Source of the DNA: an uncultured Gammaproteobacteria bacterium
Lineage (GTDB): Bacteria; Pseudomonadota; Gammaproteobacteria; Poriferisulfidales; GCA-002705445
Reading direction: 5' to 3'
Assembly: GCA_913065025.1 (NCBI GenBank)
Contig: CAJYAP010000011.1
Span: 1 to 35,006, forward strand
DNA: 35,006 bases
Below are positions 15,650-25,341 of the stretch, piece after piece (position 1 is the stretch's first letter; each line of letters starts with the position of its first letter). The position numbers were made by a program, and so were the translations under genes. The notes under the pieces are model-generated. The model made no database searches. It had not been told where the DNA came from and saw only the letters and a program-made list of their open reading frames with translations.

Positions 15650-16228
15650 CTAATCTCCCTCTCGCAAAACTTCATGCGTTAATAAATCCAAGATTCTTGA
15701 AGGTTGCTTATTATTACCAATTTGGCCTTCTACAATATAATCTATTTTATTACCAAAATAATTTTCTAATTGATTCATTTTAATAATAGGTTTTTCACCA
15801 GCTATATTTGCACTTGTAGAAACGATTGGCATATTCAATAGTTTACATATTTCACAAGAAGTTTCATGTCTAGTTATTCTAATAGCAATTTTTTTACTAC
15901 TTCCAGTAATCTCTGGCGATACAATATTGTTTGCGGGGCATAACCATGTAGTAGGTGTGGCATCAGAATTATTATCAGAAAAATTTTTAAAATAATCACC
16001 ATCCATCAAACCTCTAACTTTCTCAAGGTTGTCTGAGATAACTATTAAGCCTTTGGTAACATCTCGTTTTTTTAAATCTAAAATTTTTTGGATTGCATTT
16101 TTATTTGTTATATCACAGCCAAGCCCAAAAACGGCTTCAGTTGGGTATGCGAATACTGCACCATTACTTACAGCTTCAACAAACTCTTTGCAATTTTTTT
16201 TATCATTAAGATCTAAGATGTGTGCCAT
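15650..16228 (-). CDS. tsaC: Threonylcarbamoyl-AMP synthase TsaC (Sua5/YrdC family)
   Basis: Makes threonylcarbamoyl-AMP for t6A37 modification of ANN-decoding tRNAs. It has 192 residues, the short TsaC form without the Sua5 C-terminal domain. Typical motifs are the N-terminal AYPTEAVFGLGCD (27-39), the lysine/arginine substrate motif KKRDVTKGLIVI (53-64) and MPIVSTSANIAGE near 133-145. It lies 4 bp after topA and abuts hemF. The gammaproteobacterial smg-topA-tsaC order supports the call. Confidence 0.92.
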   Translation of the reverse strand: MAHILDLNDKKNCKEFVEAVSNGAVFAYPTEAVFGLGCDITNKNAIQKILDLKKRDVTKGLIVISDNLEKVRGLMDGDYFKNFSDNNSDATPTTWLCPANNIVSPEITGSSKKIAIRITRHETSCEICKLLNMPIVSTSANIAGEKPIIKMNQLENYFGNKIDYIVEGQIGNNKQPSRILDLLTHEVLREGD

Positions 16229-16232
16229 ATAA

Positions 16233-18719
16233 CTATAAGGTATTTTCTATACTGCTTTCGTCGGGATTTTTCTGCGGTGTTTTTGAATTAGATTTAACTA
16301 CTTTTTTCTTTTTGGCTACTTTTTTCTTTTTGGCTACTTTTTTCTTTTTGGCTACTACCTTTTTTTTAACAACAACTTTTTTCTTTGCGCCAAATCTTCC
16401 GCGCTTTACAGGAGCATTTTCTATCATTTCTTCGCATTCAGCTAATGATAGATCTTTAGGATCCTGATCTTTTGGTACTTTAACATTTTTACTACCATCT
16501 GTTACATAAGGGCCCCATCTCCCATTTAAAACCTGAATACCTTTATCTTCAAAATCTTGAATTACTTTATTAGCTTCTATTATTTTTTTTTGTTCTACTA
16601 ATGGCAGCGCTTCTTCAAATGTTATTGTATATGGATCAAAGGGCTCTTGTCCTTTTTCCTCTAAACCCTTTAATGATAGATTTTTCTTTTCACCATAATT
16701 TAAGTATGGCCCAAATCTTCCTAAACAAGCTGTGATATGTTCTCCATCTGGTGTTTCACCCAGTAACCTTGGCAGAACAAATAGATCTAATGCTTCTTCT
16801 AATGTAATAGATAATATATCCTGACCTTTTTTTAAAGATGCAGACTTAGGTTTCCCTGCTTCCTTAGGATCATCCTTAGTACCAATCATAGCATGTGGTC
16901 CAAAAGGACCATGTCTCACACTTACAGTTCTTCCGCTTTTAGGATCCTGTCCTAAAATTCGTTCTTGTTTTCTTTCTTCTGGCGATAATTTTTCTGTTTC
17001 TCCAACCATTTGTGTTAAATATTTGTAAAATAAGTCGGTTGTAGGTACCCATTCGACTTCTCCTCTAGCTATTTTATCTAAAGTTTCTTCTAATTCAGCT
17101 GTATAACTATATTTAATAAAATCATTAAAATTCTTGTCTAAGAAAGCACATGCTGAAGCACCTTTGCCCGTAGGTGTTAGCGTTCTATTTTCAATTTCTA
17201 CATACTCTTTAAACCTTAACGTCTCTATAATTGCAGCATATGTTGACGGTCTCCCAATTCCTTCTTTTTCTAAATTTTTAATTAAACTCGCTTCTGTATA
17301 TCTGCCGGGTGGCTGAGTGAAATGCTGGATTGCTTCTAATTTTTCAAGTTGAACTTTGTCACCTTCCTGCATTACAGGTAATATTTTTGATTCTGCTTCT
17401 ATGTCTTCTTCATCAGTTCCTTCTAGATATACCTGCATGAATCCAGGATACTTTATTGACTGTCCAGTGGACCTAAATATTTTCTCGTTAACTCCTAGAT
17501 CTATTGAAACAGAATCTAGTATTGCATCATTCATTTGTGATGCGATTGTTCTTTTCCATATCAAAGAATAAAGATCAAACTGATCTTTATTTAGATATTT
17601 TTTTACTTCGTCTGGAGTTCTAGCAAATAAAGTTGGCCTTATAGCCTCATGGGCCTCCTGTGCATTCTTTGATGTATTCGCATATTGCCTTACCATTTCA
17701 GGCAAAGAATTGTCACCATATAATTTAGGAATAATTTGCCTTATTTCATCTATTGCTTCTTGTGCTAAATTAATTGAATCTGTTCGCATATAAGTGATTA
17801 ATCCAACTGGCCCTTCTCCTAAGTCTATACCTGTATATAATTCCTGAGCTATGCCCATAGTTCGCCTAGCTGCAAATCTGAGCTTTCTTGAAGCTTCCTG
17901 CTGAAGTGTTGATGTAATGAAAGGTTTTGCAGGCTGTCTTTTTCTTTCTTTTTTTATAACTTTTAAAACATTAAAACCATCTATTGATGAGTTTAATATT
18001 TCATCTTTAATTCTAGAAGCATCATTTTCATTATCTATATCAAATTTCGATAATTTTTTATTATCATTACTATGAAGAAATCCATCAAAAGGTTTTGTAT
18101 CTTTTAAAAAATTTGCGTTAAGAGTCCAGTACTCTTGTGGAATAAATTTTCTAATAGCTTCTTCTCTTTCTACAATCATTTTTAATGCAGGGCTCTGCAC
18201 TCTGCCAGCAGAGCCTTTCCTGATGCCAATTCCCCAAAGAAGAGGTGATATTCCCATGCCAAATAAATAATCTATCGACCTTCTAGCAAATTGAGCATTT
18301 ATAAGATCATATGAGAGTTCTCTTGGATTCTCTATAGATTCTAAAATTGCTTTTTTTGTAATCTCATTAAATACTATTCGAACAATTTCTATTCCAGATA
18401 AAGAATTTTCTTTTTCTAAAATATCTATCAGATGCCAAGCTATTACTTCGCCTTCTCTATCTTGGTCAGTTGCCAAGTAAAGTTTTTTTGCTGTTTTTAA
18501 AGCGTTTTTTATATCACGAATAATTTGCTGCGGCTTGTTATGATCTCTATCAATAAGCTCATAGTTCATCTGGTAGTTGTTATCTACATCAATACCTTTT
18601 TTTGATGGTAAATTTCGCAAATGACCGACTGTCGAAATTACACGATAATTTTGCCCTAAATATTTTTCAATTGTTTTTGATTTTGCTGGAGACTCAACAA
18701 TTACTAAATTCTCACTCAT
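16233..18719 (-). CDS. topA: DNA topoisomerase I with Lys-rich tail and no zinc fingers
   Basis: Type IA topoisomerase relaxing negative supercoils. It has 828 residues. The toprim domain has E9 (VESPAKS) and the acidic triad D85, D87, E89 (ATDQDREGE). The catalytic tyrosine is Y310 in GLITYMRTDS. After the core, from about residue 590, come basic TopA C-terminal repeats with RHGPFGPH, CLGRFGPYL and NGRWGPYV. None of the Cys4 zinc ribbons of E. coli TopA is present: the few cysteines are single, with no CxxC. The last ~50 residues are a Lys-rich tail with three perfect VAKKKK repeats. This resembles the zinc-less, Lys-tailed enzymes of some other phyla more than E. coli's. Confidence 0.95.
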   Translation of the reverse strand: MSENLVIVESPAKSKTIEKYLGQNYRVISTVGHLRNLPSKKGIDVDNNYQMNYELIDRDHNKPQQIIRDIKNALKTAKKLYLATDQDREGEVIAWHLIDILEKENSLSGIEIVRIVFNEITKKAILESIENPRELSYDLINAQFARRSIDYLFGMGISPLLWGIGIRKGSAGRVQSPALKMIVEREEAIRKFIPQEYWTLNANFLKDTKPFDGFLHSNDNKKLSKFDIDNENDASRIKDEILNSSIDGFNVLKVIKKERKRQPAKPFITSTLQQEASRKLRFAARRTMGIAQELYTGIDLGEGPVGLITYMRTDSINLAQEAIDEIRQIIPKLYGDNSLPEMVRQYANTSKNAQEAHEAIRPTLFARTPDEVKKYLNKDQFDLYSLIWKRTIASQMNDAILDSVSIDLGVNEKIFRSTGQSIKYPGFMQVYLEGTDEEDIEAESKILPVMQEGDKVQLEKLEAIQHFTQPPGRYTEASLIKNLEKEGIGRPSTYAAIIETLRFKEYVEIENRTLTPTGKGASACAFLDKNFNDFIKYSYTAELEETLDKIARGEVEWVPTTDLFYKYLTQMVGETEKLSPEERKQERILGQDPKSGRTVSVRHGPFGPHAMIGTKDDPKEAGKPKSASLKKGQDILSITLEEALDLFVLPRLLGETPDGEHITACLGRFGPYLNYGEKKNLSLKGLEEKGQEPFDPYTITFEEALPLVEQKKIIEANKVIQDFEDKGIQVLNGRWGPYVTDGSKNVKVPKDQDPKDLSLAECEEMIENAPVKRGRFGAKKKVVVKKKVVAKKKKVAKKKKVAKKKKVVKSNSKTPQKNPDESSIENTL
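16301..16354. repeat. Three perfect 18-bp tandem repeats in the topA tail
   Basis: The unit CTTTTTTCTTTTTGGCTA (plus strand) occurs at 16301-16318, 16319-16336 and 16337-16354 without a mismatch, with degenerate copies beyond. On the coding strand each unit gives V-A-K-K-K-K. Being a multiple of three, gain or loss of units would change tail length without frameshift. Confidence 0.95.
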
Positions 18720-18755
18720 AATTTAAATCAACTCTCATAAATTATTTGTCGCTAA

Positions 18756-19232
18756 CTAGTGGACGTAGGGTAATGTTTTGTCTGAATTCAGGTTCTGCAG
18801 CCAGGTATAATTACTTTCGTTACCGGGCGTATTGAATAATATCATTAATACAACCCATCTGATTTGACTTAAATCAACAGTTTGGGTATCTAACGCCATT
18901 ATTCTATCGATAACATGCTCTCTAATTTCACCATGAAAAATACCAAGCCTTTCTAAAAACATTAGAAAACTTAAGCCCTCTTCTCCAATTTTTCTATGCT
19001 CAACATCACTAAATAACCTAAAACTATTTTTTGTTGGTTTGTTTAACAAAGCGCTGTCATCAACGCCCGGGAGACCTTCTAACCATTCAAAAGCTTTTTC
19101 AATATTTTGATCTGCAAAACCTGCTTCAGCGAGATTTTTATGTAAAGATTCTTTATCAAGCTCTACTTCTTCATTGTCCTCTACATAGCTTTGAAACATG
19201 TACATTAATACATCTAAAATGGTTTCTTTCAT
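18756..19232 (-). CDS. smg: Smg protein (DUF494)
   Basis: Small acidic cytoplasmic protein of the Smg/DUF494 family. It has 158 residues. MKETILDVLMYMF at the start, the ADQNIEKAFEWLEGL helix and the late DLSQIRWVVLMILF are family features. Its biochemical role is not established. The neighbour topA follows by 36 bp, as in other gammaproteobacteria; dprA, usually upstream, is absent. An AGGA sits 9 nt before the ATG. Confidence 0.9.
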   Translation of the reverse strand: MKETILDVLMYMFQSYVEDNEEVELDKESLHKNLAEAGFADQNIEKAFEWLEGLPGVDDSALLNKPTKNSFRLFSDVEHRKIGEEGLSFLMFLERLGIFHGEIREHVIDRIMALDTQTVDLSQIRWVVLMILFNTPGNESNYTWLQNLNSDKTLPYVH

Positions 19233-19436
19233 AGGGCTTATCCTTAAGTATTTGATTTATATTAAAAAAATATATTTTATCTAATTAAAATAATGTCATA
19301 TTTTTAACATTAATACATTGTTTAAGTTTAGTCAAAAGTAGTTATGATTCAAGATTCGTTGCATCTCTAAAATATTACATAATTATATTGAGAATAGTAT
19401 AATTGTATTAATTAATGAACTATAAAAACTTAAAAG

Positions 19437-19985
19437 ATGAATAAATTAGAAGTTTTACATTTCCCAGACAAAAGACTCAGGAAAGTGGCTGAGCCAGTTA
19501 AAAATGTTGACCAAGAAATCAAGAATATTATTGATGATATGTTTTTTACTATGTATGAAGAAAAAGGTATTGGTTTAGCTGCAACTCAAGTAAATATTCA
19601 TAAAAGAATTATCGTGATTGATATTTCTGAGAACAAAAACGAAAAAATATTTCTCATAAACCCGGAAATACTGCTTTTATCTGATGAGACTGACGATATG
19701 GAAGAAGGCTGTTTATCAGTTCCAGGATTTTATGAAACTGTTTCAAGACCTAAAACAATAAAAGTTTCATCATTAGATTACGAAGGTAATTTAAAAGAAT
19801 TTCATGCAGATGGGCTTTTGGCAACATGTATTCAACATGAAATAGATCATCTTAATGGTAAACTATTTGTTGATCATATATCAACATTGAAAAGAAACAG
19901 GATTGAAAAAAAGATTGTCAAATTAAAAAAAGATGGTGCTCTAGCTTCAAGAAAAAGCATGCCTAATTACAAATCTGCAACTTAA
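19437..19985 (+). CDS. def: Peptide deformylase
   Basis: Removes the formyl group from new N-terminal methionines. It has 182 residues. Three motifs are intact: [10 protein letters not shown] (44-53), EEGCLSVP with metal ligand C92, and QHEIDHLNG with H134, E135 and H138. A TATAAT at 19398-19403 could be its -10, giving a leader of roughly 27 nt. The 204-bp spacer to divergent smg holds both promoters and nothing else I can name. fmt follows after 10 bp. Confidence 0.95.
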   Translation: MNKLEVLHFPDKRLRKVAEPVKNVDQEIKNIIDDMFFTMYEEKGIGLAATQVNIHKRIIVIDISENKNEKIFLINPEILLLSDETDDMEEGCLSVPGFYETVSRPKTIKVSSLDYEGNLKEFHADGLLATCIQHEIDHLNGKLFVDHISTLKRNRIEKKIVKLKKDGALASRKSMPNYKSAT

Positions 19986-19995
19986 TAGTAAAAAA

Positions 19996-20928
19996 ATGAA
20001 TAAATTAAAAATTGTGTTCGCTGGAACACCGCGATTTGCAGAGAGCTATTTAACATCTTTAATTGAATCAAAACATGACGTTGTTTGTGTTTTCACTCAA
20101 CCCAGTAAAAGATCAGGAAGGGGATTAAAATTTAAACATAGTCCTGTTCGAAATACTGCTGAGAAAAATAGTATAGACATTAGGCAGCCAGAAAAAATTA
20201 CAATCAAAGAAACTGATGCTTTAACTGAAATTAATCCTGATATTGTTATTGTTGTAGCTTATGGATTAATGCTTACAAATGAGTTTATGTCTGTTCCGCG
20301 ATTTGGATGTATTAATGTTCATCCGTCGCTACTTCCTAGATGGAGAGGCGCAGCACCTATACAAAGAGCTATAGAAGCTGGCGATAAACTTTCCGGAATT
20401 ACTATAATGAAAATGATAGAAAAACTTGATGCTGGTGACATAATTTACCAAGAGCCAGTAAAAATTGATGATTGTGATTCATCTTCAAGTTTACATAATA
20501 AATTTATAGATATAGGAACGGATACCCTACTATTAACTCTTGATTCAATTCTAGAAAATAATTTTATGCTACATCCGCAAGATAATAGTCTAGCAACTTA
20601 TGCAAAAAAAATTAAAAAAGAAGAAGCTGTTATAAATTGGGAAAATAATGCAGAAATGATCCATAAAAAAATAATGGCTTTTAATTCTTGGCCAATAGCA
20701 GAAACTACATTATCTGGGGAAAGAGTGAGAATCCACGATAGTGAATTTGAGAAATTAAATATCAATGGTATTCCAGGAAGTATAAAATCACTAAAAAACA
20801 ACTTAATTGAAGTTTTTACAAAGGATGGTCTTCTAATTATTAAAAAATTGCAAAAAAATAATTCAAAGATTATAAGTTCCGAAGACTTTATAAACTCAAC
20901 TGATTTAAAGGGCAAGAAGTTTGAATAA
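19996..20928 (+). CDS. fmt: Methionyl-tRNA formyltransferase
   Basis: Formylates initiator Met-tRNA using 10-formyltetrahydrofolate. It has 310 residues. The catalytic triad is N107, H109 (NVHPSLLPRWRG) and D145 (KLDAGD). The C-terminal tRNA-binding domain is complete. It pairs functionally with def. In most gammaproteobacteria rsmB follows, but here trkA is next after 48 bp. Confidence 0.95.
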   Translation: MNKLKIVFAGTPRFAESYLTSLIESKHDVVCVFTQPSKRSGRGLKFKHSPVRNTAEKNSIDIRQPEKITIKETDALTEINPDIVIVVAYGLMLTNEFMSVPRFGCINVHPSLLPRWRGAAPIQRAIEAGDKLSGITIMKMIEKLDAGDIIYQEPVKIDDCDSSSSLHNKFIDIGTDTLLLTLDSILENNFMLHPQDNSLATYAKKIKKEEAVINWENNAEMIHKKIMAFNSWPIAETTLSGERVRIHDSEFEKLNINGIPGSIKSLKNNLIEVFTKDGLLIIKKLQKNNSKIISSEDFINSTDLKGKKFE

Positions 20929-20976
20929 ACAAATATTTATTAATCTATTAAATTTGATCTATAATACATACATATT

Positions 20977-22320
20977 ATGAAAATTATCATCGTGGGAGCT
21001 GGGCAAGTCGGAAGCTCATTATCAGTTAATCTTGTTAAAGAAGGCAATGATGTAACATTAATTGATAAAAGCCCTGACCTTCTAGAAAATATCGCAGATA
21101 AAATTGATCTCCAGACTATTCATGGAAATGGAGCTCACCCAAGAATTCTCGAGGCAGCAGGCGCACATAAAGCAGATATGATTGTAGCTGTTTCTAAAAG
21201 TGACGAAACAAATATGATTGCTTGCCAAGTCGCCTATACGGTATTTGGTGTAGAGAAAAAAATAGCACGTATTAGAGATTTAGAATATTTAAATTATGAA
21301 AATTTATTTGCAGATGAATCCACTCCCATTGATTATACAATTAGTCCTGATTTAATAGCTTCAAACTATATTAAAAAATTAATATCAAATCAGGGAACTC
21401 ATCAGATATTTAATTTCTCTAATGACGAAGATTCGTTTATAAATATTTTTTATGAAGAAAATAATGACAACGAAAATTCAATAAAACATTATCAAACATC
21501 ATGCGATAAATTTAATTCAAAAATATGTGCCTTTATAAGGAATGATAAGTTATTTTCTATAGAAGACGATGATATTTTACAAGCAGGCGATGAGTTGTTA
21601 ATTATATGTAAAGAAGAAAATATTGTTGATGTAACTAAAATTTTTAAAAGTGTCAAAGATAATAAAAGAATAATGATTACTGGGGGCGGAAATATTGGGA
21701 AGCATCTATCTGATAGTATGAGTGGAAACTTTCAAGTTAAAGTCATTGAAAAAAATGAAGATAGGGCTGAATATTTATCTGAGGTTCTTGATGACGTAAC
21801 TATAATAAATGCTGATTCATCAAATGAAGACATATTGTTAGAAGAAAATATTGAACATATGGATGTATTCTGCGCTTTAACTAATGACGATGAAGCAAAT
21901 ATTCTCTCTGCCATGTTGGCGAAAAAACTAGGGTCTAAAACCGTTATGTCGATTATTAATAAAACAAGTTACTCTGACTTAGTTGAGAAACAAGAAATTG
22001 ATATAATAATATCTCCAGAAGATTTAACGATAGGAGCATTACTAACTCATATAAGAAAAGGAAGTATTTTAAAAGCACATTCTCTAATGCATGGATTTTT
22101 AGAACTTCTTGAGATAGAAGTTAGAGATAATCCAGATACAAAAATCTTAGGCAAAAATATAGGGCAGTTAAATTTATCAGAAAATATAGTTCTATGCTGT
22201 ATTATAAGAAATAATGAATTTATATTTGATTCTTCAAATATACTTTTAGAGCAAAGTGATAGACTAGTATGTCTTGTAAATAAAAAAGATGTAAAACAGA
22301 TAGAAGATCTTTTTGAGTAG
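20977..22320 (+). CDS. trkA: Trk potassium uptake regulator TrkA
   Basis: Peripheral NAD(H)-binding subunit gating the TrkH K+ channel. It has 447 residues with two tandem RCK units. The first Rossmann motif is GAGQVGSSL (7-15), the second GGGNIGKHL near 236-244, each followed by a C-terminal RCK_C domain. A TATAAT (20960-20965) ends 11 bp before the ATG, so transcription from it would leave only about 5 nt of leader. trkH follows after 5 bp. Confidence 0.94.
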   Translation: MKIIIVGAGQVGSSLSVNLVKEGNDVTLIDKSPDLLENIADKIDLQTIHGNGAHPRILEAAGAHKADMIVAVSKSDETNMIACQVAYTVFGVEKKIARIRDLEYLNYENLFADESTPIDYTISPDLIASNYIKKLISNQGTHQIFNFSNDEDSFINIFYEENNDNENSIKHYQTSCDKFNSKICAFIRNDKLFSIEDDDILQAGDELLIICKEENIVDVTKIFKSVKDNKRIMITGGGNIGKHLSDSMSGNFQVKVIEKNEDRAEYLSEVLDDVTIINADSSNEDILLEENIEHMDVFCALTNDDEANILSAMLAKKLGSKTVMSIINKTSYSDLVEKQEIDIIISPEDLTIGALLTHIRKGSILKAHSLMHGFLELLEIEVRDNPDTKILGKNIGQLNLSENIVLCCIIRNNEFIFDSSNILLEQSDRLVCLVNKKDVKQIEDLFE

Positions 22321-22325
22321 AAATA

Positions 22326-23771
22326 ATGCAAATTAAATCTGTAATTAGAATACTCGGCTTACTTTTAATGCTATTTAGTTTAGCAATAATACCTCCAATT
22401 ATTGTAAGCATGATATATCAAGACGGCGAAACGTGGTCTTTCTTTTATGCTTTAATTTTAATCTTTGTCTCTGGACTTTTGCTTTGGCTACCCGCCATGC
22501 AAGCTAAAAGAGATTTAAAATTGAGAGATGGCTTTTTAATTGTAGTTTTATTTTGGTTTGTTTTAAGTACTTTTGCATCTTTGCCAATGATATTAAGCGA
22601 ATCACTAAGCATTTCAATAACAAATGCATTGTTTGAATCTGTTTCTGGCCTTACAACTACTGGTGCTACAATAATAAACGATATTGATAGTCTTCCTGAA
22701 TCTATATTATTTTATAGGCAATATTTACAATGGCTTGGTGGCTTGGGCATTATTGTTTTAGCTGTAGCAGTTTTACCGATGCTAGGTGTTGGTGGAATGC
22801 AGCTTTATAAAGCAGAAGTAGCAGGGCCCATAAAAAATAAAATTACACCAAGAATTACAGAGACTGCTAAATGGCTTTGGGCGGTTTATTTAACAATGAC
22901 CTTCCTTTGCGGGATAAGTTACTATTTTGCTGGCATGAGTGTATTTGATTCTATATGTCATAGTTTTTCTACAATAGCTATTGGGGGGTTTTCTACTCAC
23001 AATGAAAGTTTTGGATTTTATGATAATCAATGGATAGAATTAGTGGCTATATTTTTCATGATCGCCGCGTGCCTTAATTTTAGTTTACACTACCTAGCTT
23101 TCAAAAATAAATCGATATCGCCTTATAAAGAAAATAAAGAAGCTTATTTTTTTATATTTTTAACTCTTCTTATATCCTTATTAACTATTTTTTATATAAA
23201 TAATTATTCTGAGGAAATGAATATCAAAGACATCATAAGAAATATATTCTATGCGGTATCTATTTCAACCACCACAGGATTTACAAATTCTAATTATTAT
23301 AGTTATGTGGGCTTTCTACCCTTGCTATTAATACTTTTTAGTTTTGTTGGTGGATGCGCAGGCTCAACCGCTGGGGGCATGAAGGTTATTAGGGTTATGC
23401 TACTTTTAAAACAGGGCTATAGAGAATTAATAAGATTAGTTCATCCAAATTCTAAAATCAAAGTAAAAGTAGGAAATACGCCTATTAACGAAAGAACTTT
23501 AGAAACTATTTGGGGATTTTTTGCAATTTATGTGTTTGTATTTTTAACTGTTTTACTTTTATTAATGTTGTCTGGCCTAGACTTTCTAACATCATTTTCT
23601 GCAGTCGCCGCAACAATAAATAATCTTGGGCCAGGCCAAGGCGAAGTGCTATATAATTATGCAGATATATCAGATATAAATAAATGGATTTTGTCTTTTA
23701 GCATGATCGTAGGTAGACTTGAAATATTTACTTTATTAGTTATTTTTACACCAGACTTTTGGAAAAAATAG
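22326..23771 (+). CDS. trkH: Trk potassium channel subunit TrkH
   Basis: Inner-membrane K+ transporter of the SKT superfamily, partner of TrkA. It has 481 residues. Four pore loops with their selectivity glycines are visible: SGLTTTGATI, TIAIGGFSTHN, SISTTTGFTNS and ATINNLGPG. The basic segment KVKVGNTPINERTLETIWGFF between repeats is typical. It ends 6 bp from the convergent acyltransferase stop with no terminator between them. Confidence 0.94.
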   Translation: MQIKSVIRILGLLLMLFSLAIIPPIIVSMIYQDGETWSFFYALILIFVSGLLLWLPAMQAKRDLKLRDGFLIVVLFWFVLSTFASLPMILSESLSISITNALFESVSGLTTTGATIINDIDSLPESILFYRQYLQWLGGLGIIVLAVAVLPMLGVGGMQLYKAEVAGPIKNKITPRITETAKWLWAVYLTMTFLCGISYYFAGMSVFDSICHSFSTIAIGGFSTHNESFGFYDNQWIELVAIFFMIAACLNFSLHYLAFKNKSISPYKENKEAYFFIFLTLLISLLTIFYINNYSEEMNIKDIIRNIFYAVSISTTTGFTNSNYYSYVGFLPLLLILFSFVGGCAGSTAGGMKVIRVMLLLKQGYRELIRLVHPNSKIKVKVGNTPINERTLETIWGFFAIYVFVFLTVLLLLMLSGLDFLTSFSAVAATINNLGPGQGEVLYNYADISDINKWILSFSMIVGRLEIFTLLVIFTPDFWKK

Positions 23772-23777
23772 TTAATT

Positions 23778-24662
23778 TTAATTATATATATTCTCTTCAA
23801 CTCCCACTCTATTTCTAAATCTCTCATAAGACCAAAGATATTGAGTAATATTTTTATTGACTAAATATTCAATACTTTTATTTAGGAAATCTGCAGATTC
23901 AATCTCGTTAAGATCGTAAAATTCTTTGTCAATAGCTCCCAGATGTAAATCAAAACCTTTACTTGCTTTAAGACGTTCTGCAAATATATAGATTATTGGA
24001 ACTTTATTTTTTTTCCCCAATTTATGAATTAATGTTGCAGTATTTACAGGTACCCCATAAAAGCTAGACATTACTCCTTGATTAATTTTAGGGGTGTGGT
24101 CAGGCAATATGCCTATACCACAATTGTTTCTTAAAGCCCTTAGTAATTTTTTAACACCACTATTATCTGTTTCAACAAGTGTAGCTCCTTGCACCTCTCT
24201 TCCTTTAAAAACAAAATTATTTAAAATTTTATTTCTTAGTGGCTTGAACATGGTGTAAGTCTTAATTTTACTTGCTACATATAGTCCACTTAATTCCCAT
24301 GATCCATGATGTGGCGTCATAAATATAATTCCTTTATTCTCCTCAGCATATTTCTCAATTACATTCTCATTATGAACTTTATTTATCAGTGTATTTATAT
24401 TTTTTTTAGAGACTCTATATAGATAAGGTGATTCTAGTAAAGATTTTAAATATTCCTTCAAGCTTTTTTTGGCAGTACTCTCTACCCATTCTTTTGATTT
24501 GCCAGGGAAACAAATACTAAGATTTTTTTCAGCAACGAGGTATTTTTTACTTTTTTTTGAGAAAAGCAAAATGGCAAGTATATTAGCTAAATTATGTGTT
24601 ATAGATAATCTGCAGTAGCTCAGCAGAAAAAGACATAATTTTTGTATTGTGCTAATAATCAT
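23778..24662 (-). CDS. LpxL/HtrB-family lipid A acyltransferase
   Basis: Membrane-anchored late acyltransferase adding a secondary acyl chain to Kdo-lipid A. It has 294 residues with an N-terminal hydrophobic anchor. The H-x4-E catalytic motif is HHGSWE in MTPHHGSWELSG, followed by a basic FKGRE segment and GILPDHTP, all family typical. LpxL and LpxM types cannot be separated by eye. It is divergent from hisB across 63 AT-rich bp. Confidence 0.87.
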   Translation of the reverse strand: MIISTIQKLCLFLLSYCRLSITHNLANILAILLFSKKSKKYLVAEKNLSICFPGKSKEWVESTAKKSLKEYLKSLLESPYLYRVSKKNINTLINKVHNENVIEKYAEENKGIIFMTPHHGSWELSGLYVASKIKTYTMFKPLRNKILNNFVFKGREVQGATLVETDNSGVKKLLRALRNNCGIGILPDHTPKINQGVMSSFYGVPVNTATLIHKLGKKNKVPIIYIFAERLKASKGFDLHLGAIDKEFYDLNEIESADFLNKSIEYLVNKNITQYLWSYERFRNRVGVEENIYN

Positions 24663-24725
24663 TATTTTAGTGTATATTGTATAAAATTTTAATTATACTC
24701 ATCTTTTAATAATTTTTTTATAATT

Positions 24726-25322
24726 ATGAGCAAAAGACAAGCATCTATAAAACGTAAAACGAATGAAACTAATATTGAGCTTAGTCTTAATATTGATGGA
24801 AGCGGTATATGCAAAATAGATACTGGAATGCCCTTTTTCGAACATATGCTAGAGCAAGTATGCAGACATGGTCAAATTGATCTTGAGATAAAAGCAAAGG
24901 GTGATTTAGAGGTGGATGCTCATCATACTGTAGAAGATGTGGGAATTTGCTTTGGACAGGCTTTTGCTAAAGCTATTGGTGGCAAAGAAGGAATAAATAG
25001 ATACGGGCATGCTTATGTTCCTCTAGATGAGGCTCTTTCTAGGGTAGTAATAGATTTTTCTGGAAGGCCTGGAGTTGAATACTCAGCATCATATCCAAGA
25101 CAGTACATAAATGATTTTGATGTTGACCTCATTCACGAATTCTTCCAGGGTTTTTGTAACCACGCAATGGTTACTCTTCACATTGATAATCTAAAGGGGG
25201 AGAACGGTCATCATATTGCTGAAACAATATTTAAGGCATTTGGCAGAGCTTTTAGATATGCTAAAGAAGTAGATTTTTTAAATAATGGGAATAAACCGCC
25301 TTCAACAAAAGGCATTCTCTAA
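24726..25322 (+). CDS. hisB: Imidazoleglycerol-phosphate dehydratase
   Basis: Mn-dependent sixth step of histidine synthesis. It has 198 residues and is monofunctional, without the histidinol-phosphatase half fused in enterics. Metal-binding clusters are [32 protein letters not shown] and [17 protein letters not shown]. It begins a hisB-hisH-hisA-hisF-hisE-tat operon, the order known in Pseudomonas-like genomes. Confidence 0.95.
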   Translation: MSKRQASIKRKTNETNIELSLNIDGSGICKIDTGMPFFEHMLEQVCRHGQIDLEIKAKGDLEVDAHHTVEDVGICFGQAFAKAIGGKEGINRYGHAYVPLDEALSRVVIDFSGRPGVEYSASYPRQYINDFDVDLIHEFFQGFCNHAMVTLHIDNLKGENGHHIAETIFKAFGRAFRYAKEVDFLNNGNKPPSTKGIL

Positions 25323-25341
25323 ATATAATAGGCGATTAAAA

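Noticed and set aside
16301-16354. CRISPR or other repeat array
   Set aside because: The repeats are directly tandem with no spacers, in frame, and inside topA. No CRISPR array or cas gene was seen anywhere.
16222-16467. Plus-strand 81-codon frame with repeated FFFLAT segments, looking like a repetitive membrane protein
   Set aside because: It is the exact antisense of the Lys-rich VAKKKK tail of topA. The hydrophobic look comes from reading AAA/AAG codons backwards.
24719-24724. TATAAT as the hisB promoter -10
   Set aside because: It ends 1 bp before the ATG, so a start site from it would fall inside the coding sequence.
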